Below are positions 32,649 through 37,251 of a DNA stretch of 37,251 nucleotides, in pieces (the first letter of the stretch is position 1; each line of letters begins with the position of its first letter). Under the pieces are notes generated by a model, which made no database searches, was not told where the DNA came from, and worked only from the letters and a program-made list of their open reading frames with translations. This DNA is from Bradyrhizobium jicamae. Lineage in GTDB: Bacteria; Pseudomonadota; Alphaproteobacteria; Rhizobiales; Xanthobacteraceae. Both the position numbers and the translations under genes were made by a program. The DNA is taken from contig NZ_LLXZ01000027.1 of NCBI RefSeq assembly GCF_001440395.1, positions 109,816 to 147,066 on the forward strand, given 5' to 3'.

Positions 32649-34247
32649 ATGAGCGGTGCAAGACTAAAGCATTACGGCTGGGGCCGCGAAGACGAAGGCA
32701 TGACTGTCGAGGAACAGGCCTTTGTGCTCGGCCGTTATCGCGCAAAATTTACGCGCGATGCATTTGAGACAAGACCCGTCCCGCGTCTCGAGGACCTGGC
32801 ATTGCGCGCGCCGCGCGTGGTGCCACCGACCTCACTTGCCGCTTTTTGCACGAGCGAACGATACGATCGCGTCGCGCACGCCTACGGCAAATCCTATCCG
32901 GACTACGTGCGAGCCATGCTCGGCGAATACGGCAACGCACCCGACGTGGTCGCCTATCCACGGAGCGAAGCAGAGATTTCTGCCGTGACGGACTGGGCCG
33001 GTGGTGTCAGCGCCTCGCTTACGCCGTTCGGGGGCGGGTCGAGCGTCTGCGGCGGTGTCGAGCCGCGAGTTGACGGTATCCGCTACAAAGCGGCCGTCAC
33101 ACTCGACTTGCGCAATCTCGGCAACGTCGTCGAGGTGGATCAGACATCGCGCGCCGCACTGATCGATGGGGGTGCCTTTGGTCCATCTCTGGAGAACCAG
33201 CTCAAGCCGCATGGCGTCACGTTGCGTCATTTTCCGCAGAGTTTCGAGTACTCAACCCTTGGCGGCTGGATTGCGACGCGGTCGGGCGGCCACTTCGCCA
33301 GTCTCTACACGCACGTAGATGATTTCGTTGAAAGCCTGCGCGTTGTGACGCCGCGCGGCATAGTGGAAACACGTCGCTTGCCGGGATCGGGCGCCGGACC
33401 GAGTCCCGACCGCTTGTTCATAGGCTCCGAAGGAACGCTCGGCGTGATTTCGCGCGCCTGGATGCGATTGCAGCCGCGTCCGAAATTCCGTGCCGGCGCA
33501 TCGGTTCGTTTCGACTCGTTCTTCGGTGCGGCCCGCGCGCTGCGCGCCATCGCACAGGCCGGTCTCTACCCATCGAATTGCCGCATCCTTGACGCGCAAG
33601 AGGCGTTCAACACCGGCGCGGCCGACGGGAGCGTTGCGATCATGGTGCTTGGCTTTGAATCCGGCGACCATTCGCCGGATGCCTGGATGGCACGCGCGCT
33701 AGAATGCTGCGCCGACCATGGCGGGACACAAGAGGCCGCGAAGACCGGCGACGCACATCTCGAAGGCGCGGCAGGAATCTGGCGCAACGCATTTATTCGT
33801 ATGCCCTATGCGCGCGAGTTTCTGACGCCGGCCGGCCTCATCAACGACACTTTTGAGACCGCCATCACCTGGGATCGGTTCGAAAGCTTCCACGACAAGG
33901 TGAAGGCGGCGACGGAGCAAGCGATCCTTGAGGCGACTGGCGTAAAAGGCGAAGTCACGTGCCGCTTCACCCATGTTTATCCGGACGGGCCCGCACCGTA
34001 TTTTTCCTTTCACGCACTCGGCCGCCACGGTGCCCTTCTGGAACAGTGGCGAGCGATCAAGAATGCGGCCAGCGATGCGCTGATTGAGGCGGGCGGTACC
34101 ATCACGCATCATCACGCTGTTGGCCGTGATCATCGGCCTTGGTATGATCGTCAGCGACCGGAGCTTTTCGCGGCCGCGCTTCGGGCAGCAAAAAGAGAAC
34201 TCGATCCGCAAGGCATGCTCAACCCGGGGGTACTCATCGATCCGTAA
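32649..34247 (+). CDS. Alkyldihydroxyacetonephosphate-synthase-like FAD-linked enzyme
   Basis: This 532-residue VAO-family flavoprotein has the FAD loop PFGGGSSVCGGVEP (126-139), the segment FPQSFEYSTLGGWIATRSGG and a triple-histidine motif THHHAVGRDHRPWY (His487-489) close to the C-terminus. The opening KHYGWGREDEG and these motifs match alkylglycerone-phosphate synthase (AGPS), which swaps an acyl for an alkyl chain to start ether-lipid synthesis. The covalent-FAD histidine of other VAO members is not expected in AGPS. Many bacterial homologues act on other substrates, so an ether-lipid role is inference. GGGAGAAGG precedes ATG 32649. It follows the PCMT gene closely on the same strand. Confidence 0.88.
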   Translation: MSGARLKHYGWGREDEGMTVEEQAFVLGRYRAKFTRDAFETRPVPRLEDLALRAPRVVPPTSLAAFCTSERYDRVAHAYGKSYPDYVRAMLGEYGNAPDVVAYPRSEAEISAVTDWAGGVSASLTPFGGGSSVCGGVEPRVDGIRYKAAVTLDLRNLGNVVEVDQTSRAALIDGGAFGPSLENQLKPHGVTLRHFPQSFEYSTLGGWIATRSGGHFASLYTHVDDFVESLRVVTPRGIVETRRLPGSGAGPSPDRLFIGSEGTLGVISRAWMRLQPRPKFRAGASVRFDSFFGAARALRAIAQAGLYPSNCRILDAQEAFNTGAADGSVAIMVLGFESGDHSPDAWMARALECCADHGGTQEAAKTGDAHLEGAAGIWRNAFIRMPYAREFLTPAGLINDTFETAITWDRFESFHDKVKAATEQAILEATGVKGEVTCRFTHVYPDGPAPYFSFHALGRHGALLEQWRAIKNAASDALIEAGGTITHHHAVGRDHRPWYDRQRPELFAAALRAAKRELDPQGMLNPGVLIDP

Positions 34248-34307
34248 GGCTGATCGGCGCACCGGCAGGGTTGGTGGCAAGGGTTATGCGGCAAGCGCGT
34301 GCAATAG

Positions 34308-34333
34308 GGAACTCGCTACTCACGGCTGCGTTT
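34308..34333 (+). promoter_or_regulatory. EcfG-type (general stress) promoter upstream of the DUF899 gene
   Basis: GGAAC at 34308-34312 and CGTTT at 34329-34333 are separated by exactly 16 bases. This matches the general-stress sigma factor EcfG consensus GGAAC-N16/17-CGTT of alphaproteobacteria. The start of transcription would fall near 34340, about 30 bases before ATG 34371. Confidence 0.7.
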
Positions 34334-34370
34334 GTTCGTGGGGTTCACGACCTTCGATCCGGAGGAAGCC

Positions 34371-35090
34371 ATGGAGCATCTCCGCTACCCGAACGAAACC
34401 GCCGAGTATCGCGCTGCCAGAAACGCGCTCCTGAACGACGAGATCGCACTTCGTGCCCAGATTGAAGCTGTAGCAGCCAAGCGCCGTGCCCTGCCGCTCG
34501 GTGGCGAGGTAAAGGAGGATTATGTATTCGAGCGAATAGGCAAGAACGCAACGCCCGAGAAGGTGAAAATGTCCGAGCTGTTCGGACCGCACGACACGCT
34601 CATACTGTATAGCTTCATGTATGGACCCGAGCGGGAGCTGCCATGTCCCGGCTGCACGCATCTGCTCGATGGGATCGATGGCGCGGCAAGGCACATCGGC
34701 CAGCGAGCCGCACTTCACATCGTCGCGAAATCCTCAATCGCTCGTCTCACCGCGTGGGTTCACGAGCGCGGCTGGGACCATCTCTCGCTGGTATCAACGG
34801 CGGGCAACAGCTACGACGCGGATTATTTTGGTGACACCTCAAGGTTTCCCAAGGGCTTGCGTGCCCAGCATCGCGTCCCGGATGGCGAGAACTGGGACGA
34901 AACGATATTCAACGTGTTCAAGAAAAGTGGCGGAGCAATCCGTCACTTCTGGGGTTCGGAGATGAGCTTTGCCCCAACCGAACCCAACCAGCACCACCGC
35001 GCCGGGGATCAGGTCGACCCCTTGTGGGGTCTCCTCGATATGACACCCGAAGGGCGTGGAGACTTTTTTCCCAAGGTAAATTACGACTGA
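34371..35090 (+). CDS. DUF899 thioredoxin-like protein
   Basis: This 239-residue protein belongs to DUF899, a thioredoxin-fold family: DYVFERIGKNATPEKVKMSE, LILYSFMYGPERELPCPGCT (Cys92-Pro-Gly-Cys95), then LLDGIDGAARHI, HIVAKSSIARLTAW and a C-terminal DMTPEGRGDFFP. The CPGC pair suggests redox activity, though the role of the family is unproven. GGAGGAAG directly precedes ATG 34371; the longer frame to 34332 is less likely. An EcfG-type promoter (34308-34333) lies upstream, pointing to general-stress induction, which fits a redox protein. A decayed half of a family B repeat follows. Confidence 0.9.
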   Translation: MEHLRYPNETAEYRAARNALLNDEIALRAQIEAVAAKRRALPLGGEVKEDYVFERIGKNATPEKVKMSELFGPHDTLILYSFMYGPERELPCPGCTHLLDGIDGAARHIGQRAALHIVAKSSIARLTAWVHERGWDHLSLVSTAGNSYDADYFGDTSRFPKGLRAQHRVPDGENWDETIFNVFKKSGGAIRHFWGSEMSFAPTEPNQHHRAGDQVDPLWGLLDMTPEGRGDFFPKVNYD

Positions 35091-35117
35091 CCCTCAGACG
35101 GGGTGGAAAGAGAGCAT

Positions 35118-35175
35118 CGACCGAACCACCCGCGCGGTAAGACTTCGGTGGGTTACGCCTTCGGCTAGCCCACCT
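35118..35175. repeat. Palindromic repeat, family B, half copy
   Basis: The segment matches the middle and right arm of the full copy at 28363-28454 (ACTTCGGTGGGTTACGCCTT and on to CCCACCT), with a few differences. The left arm is missing. It lies between the convergent DUF899 and GDPD genes and may be a decayed element. Confidence 0.8.
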
Positions 35176-35183
35176 CGCGAAGC

Positions 35184-36431
35184 TTACTTGATCCCCGTGC
35201 AACTCGCATAAAACGTCGTCGTCGCCGGCCAGTCCGAGAACATGCCGCGGATGCCGACCTGCTTGGCCAATACGTCGAGCACCGTCAGCGTGTCGCCGTC
35301 GCGGTCGATCGCCGATTTGATCGAGCGGTGATAGAAGCCGCCGCCCTTGTGCAGCGGGCCGTCGCGCTCCAGCGACCAGCCGATCAGGTCGAGACCGGCC
35401 GCCTTGGCGGCCTTGGCGTATTCTGATGGGACGATTTCCTTGTTGTCGTTCAGCGTCAGCATGGTCCAGATCGGCGGGCCGAGGATGGCGACGCCTTGCG
35501 CCTTCAATTCCGCCATCGAGGGCTTCCAGGTCTCGGGCTTGCCGGGATCGAGACCCTGCTTCTCATAGCGCTCTTCGAGATAGACCGCCTGTTTTCCGAA
35601 CTCCGGCTCGGTCTTCACCCAATGGAGCACGTCGGCGAGGTTGAAGCTTTGCGCGAACACGTCGCTCGGCGGAATGCCGGCCTTCTTGTAGGCGTCCAGC
35701 ATCTGGCTGGCATATTTCTCCTGGGTGTAGTCGCCATCGAACGGCATCGGCACTTCCGGTGCCTTCAGCTCCGGTGTGAATTTGGCGCCGAGGCTCTTGA
35801 TCAGCGCGATGCTCTCGTCATGCGTCATCAGCGTGCCGGAATTGGCGTAGAGGTCGGTGCGCCAGCGCGGCGTGCCGTTCTGATATTCCTCCGGCGTCTT
35901 CGCGTCCGCGTTAAAACCGTCCATCTTCGCGCTCAGCATCCGGAATTCGGCTAGCGTGATGTCGCTGGTGCAGCACTTGGCGGAGGCTTTCTTGCCGGCC
36001 GCGGGATCGGCCGGGCTGAAGGCTTGCGTACATTTGGCGGCCAATGCCGGCACGGTCAGGATGTTGGTGGTGGTGTGCAGGTCGCATTGCGAGTGCCGGC
36101 ACACGAGCTCGCGGTCCTTTGTAAACGTGACATCGCATTCGATGATGCCGGCGCCCATCCGGGCGGCGGCGATGTAGGACTCGCGGGTATGCTCAGGAAA
36201 TTCCAGCGCCGCGCCGCGGTGGCCGATGGAAAAATCGGTCTTGCGGAAGGGGCCGGTGCACTGGCTGAGTTGTTGCTTCAGCGGTCCATCCTTCATCTTG
36301 TCGACGAGATAGAACGGCCGCGGCCCGATCTGCGGCTCGCGCGGCAGCATGATGTCGTCGGCCGCGGCGGGAAGGACCGCGGTCAGGAGCCAGAGTGCTG
36401 AGAGCAGGGCGGAGCGATGGCGGGCAGGCAT
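35184..36431 (-). CDS. Periplasmic glycerophosphodiester phosphodiesterase (GDPD)
   Basis: This 415-residue enzyme has a signal peptide ([20 protein letters not shown], cleaved near AAA) and the GDPD fold. Key residues are His71-Arg-Gly in [14 protein letters not shown], Glu98 and Asp100 in IIECDVTF, and His113 in [10 protein letters not shown]. Several cysteines (59, 99, 111, 116 and later) could form periplasmic disulphides. It hydrolyses glycerophosphodiesters to glycerol-3-phosphate and an alcohol. ATG 36429-36431 has GAGGTG upstream and begins the signal peptide. The open frame runs on to 36668, but that extension is a translation of the family A repeat and is not part of the gene. Confidence 0.92.
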   Translation of the reverse strand: MPARHRSALLSALWLLTAVLPAAADDIMLPREPQIGPRPFYLVDKMKDGPLKQQLSQCTGPFRKTDFSIGHRGAALEFPEHTRESYIAAARMGAGIIECDVTFTKDRELVCRHSQCDLHTTTNILTVPALAAKCTQAFSPADPAAGKKASAKCCTSDITLAEFRMLSAKMDGFNADAKTPEEYQNGTPRWRTDLYANSGTLMTHDESIALIKSLGAKFTPELKAPEVPMPFDGDYTQEKYASQMLDAYKKAGIPPSDVFAQSFNLADVLHWVKTEPEFGKQAVYLEERYEKQGLDPGKPETWKPSMAELKAQGVAILGPPIWTMLTLNDNKEIVPSEYAKAAKAAGLDLIGWSLERDGPLHKGGGFYHRSIKSAIDRDGDTLTVLDVLAKQVGIRGMFSDWPATTTFYASCTGIK

Positions 36432-36507
36432 GGGTGGCACCTCGGATAACGCGTTGCGCGGAGCCTTGATATCACGGAGCATATGACAGTTGCATGTTAG
36501 GAGTTGC

Positions 36508-36593
36508 GTAGGGTGGGCAAAGCGAAGCGTGCCCACCATTTCTTGAACTGTCTGTCGATGGATGGTGGGCACGCTTCGCTCTGCCCACCCTAC
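36508..36593. repeat. Palindromic repeat, family A, copy 2
   Basis: The left arm from 36508 is identical to copy 1 (27228 onward) through GTGCCCACCATT. The right arm (36564-36593) is its inverted copy with small differences. It lies in the divergent spacer between the GDPD gene and the gene at 36619, unlike copy 1, which lies between convergent genes. Confidence 0.9.
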
Positions 36594-36618
36594 AAGAACA
36601 ATATGAGGGAGAAACAAA

Positions 36619-36933
36619 ATGTCCGCAGCCTTTTTCGTCGTCCGCGCCACCGTCTCCGATCCCGCCAAGCGTCAGGCGTTCGACGCCTGGTATTCGCGCG
36701 AGCATCTGCCGGATGCGATGAAGTCGTTCGGCGCCGTCAGGGCGTGGCGCTACTGGAGCGCGACCGAGCCGGCGCTACACCATGCGATGTATCAATTTCC
36801 TGATAAGGCCGCGCTCGAGCGCGCGACCGAGGGGCCGGAGATGAAGCGGCTGGTCGCCGATTTCAATCGCGATTGGCCCGACGTGACGCGGACGCGCGAA
36901 GTGCTGGTGCTGGCGGAAGAGCTGTCGGCGTGA
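36619..36933 (+). CDS. Small EthD/dimeric alpha-beta barrel-like protein
   Basis: This 104-residue protein contains [20 protein letters not shown] (about 21-40), resembling the AWY..EHLPD pattern of EthD-like and DUF4286-like dimeric alpha/beta-barrel (ferredoxin-like) proteins. Such proteins may be monooxygenase helpers or have unknown roles. GGGAG precedes ATG 36619. It is separated from the GDPD gene by the family A repeat and is transcribed away from it. The exact family is not settled. Confidence 0.75.
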   Translation: MSAAFFVVRATVSDPAKRQAFDAWYSREHLPDAMKSFGAVRAWRYWSATEPALHHAMYQFPDKAALERATEGPEMKRLVADFNRDWPDVTRTREVLVLAEELSA

Positions 36934-37145
36934 GACGGTGACGCGTCTGCCGCGAACGTCGCACCCGTGCTCGACGCGGAAATGCCGCAGCTACGACAAA
37001 TGTTCCGCCGCGCGCAACAGCGCTCGAAAATAAACTGGGATCGACTCCGATTACGACGAAGCTGAATGCGCAATTCACCGCGCGTTCATCTCGGCGCATC
37101 GAAACTCTCTTCTCTTGCACACAGCAATACGGAGGAGGAGATGTG

Positions 37146-37251
37146 ATGGAGCGCCGCCACTTTCTGAAACTCGCCTTTGGATTTGCCGCGGGCGGCGTCG
37201 CGCTCGCCGCGAGCGCGCAGGCCGCGCCGCTGATGCCGGCGCCGCTCGCCG
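37146..37251 (+). CDS. Twin-arginine signal protein (start only, cut by window edge)
   Basis: Only the first 35 codons are seen: MERRHFLKLAFGFAAGGVAL, then AASAQAAPLMPAPLA. This is a twin-arginine signal with a hydrophobic core and an AQA cleavage site near residue 27. GGAGGAGG lies just upstream of ATG 37146; an ATG at 37141 is followed at once by a stop. The mature protein is outside the window, so its function cannot be given. Confidence 0.75.
   Translation, partial: MERRHFLKLAFGFAAGGVALAASAQAAPLMPAPLA

Noticed and set aside
36504..36803. A 99-codon plus-strand frame starting in the family A repeat
   Set aside because: Its first part is a translation of the palindromic repeat and the rest is out of frame with the real gene at 36619.

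Overview
The window looks like chromosome of a Bradyrhizobium-type alphaproteobacterium (Nitrobacteraceae). The basis is high GC, dense antisense shadow reading frames, several gene families typical of that group (an extra short FtsZ, a FliK/FlhB-tail pair, ATP12), and alphaproteobacterial regulatory motifs: FixK/FNR boxes, a CtrA box and an EcfG-type promoter. There is no rRNA, tRNA, CRISPR array, transposase, phage gene or intact insertion sequence. About 40 protein genes were called from sequence alone; no database search was run.

Layout. 1-2562 (minus): a quinone-oxidoreductase-like dehydrogenase, a TctC/Bug-type binding protein and an amidase cut by the window edge, with a divergent HxlR regulator (2690-3067). 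3150-6591 (plus): a translationally coupled degP-rarA-TPR run. 6640-8597 (minus): an unusual Glyoxalase_8/Lon-N fusion and a secreted esterase. 8724-14152 (plus): RluA-type pseudouridine synthase, amidohydrolase, ATP12 chaperone, FliK-like protein and FlhB-tail protein. 14237-16084: a minus-strand membrane protein faces a plus-strand cluster of three small envelope proteins (DUF5676-like membrane protein, His-rich repeat protein, Met-rich EF-hand protein), with two perfect FixK/FNR boxes between them. 16338-19149: a class D beta-lactamase and a class C-like serine hydrolase flank a small secreted protein.

19163-25576 is mostly minus strand: a dienelactone-hydrolase-like protein, an AIM24/DUF4239/TAXI operon, a DUF937 protein with a third FixK box upstream, and DUF4260. 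25688-28675 holds the propionyl-CoA carboxylase beta subunit, a VOC protein, a cupin and a short conserved-looking protein. 28931-30727 encodes an HTH/coiled-coil protein followed by a second-type FtsZ behind a perfect CtrA box. 30930-37251 holds a membrane coiled-coil protein, a secreted PCMT, an alkyl-DHAP-synthase-like flavoprotein, a DUF899 protein with an EcfG-type promoter, a periplasmic GDPD, an EthD-like small protein and the start of a Tat-signal protein.

Two related families of palindromic repeats lie between genes (27227-27312 and 36508-36593; 28363-28454 and a half copy at 35118-35175). The features most worth following are the FixK-controlled Met/His-rich envelope cluster, the CtrA-box-driven HTH/coiled-coil plus FtsZ2 pair, and the proteolysis-less Lon-N fusion.
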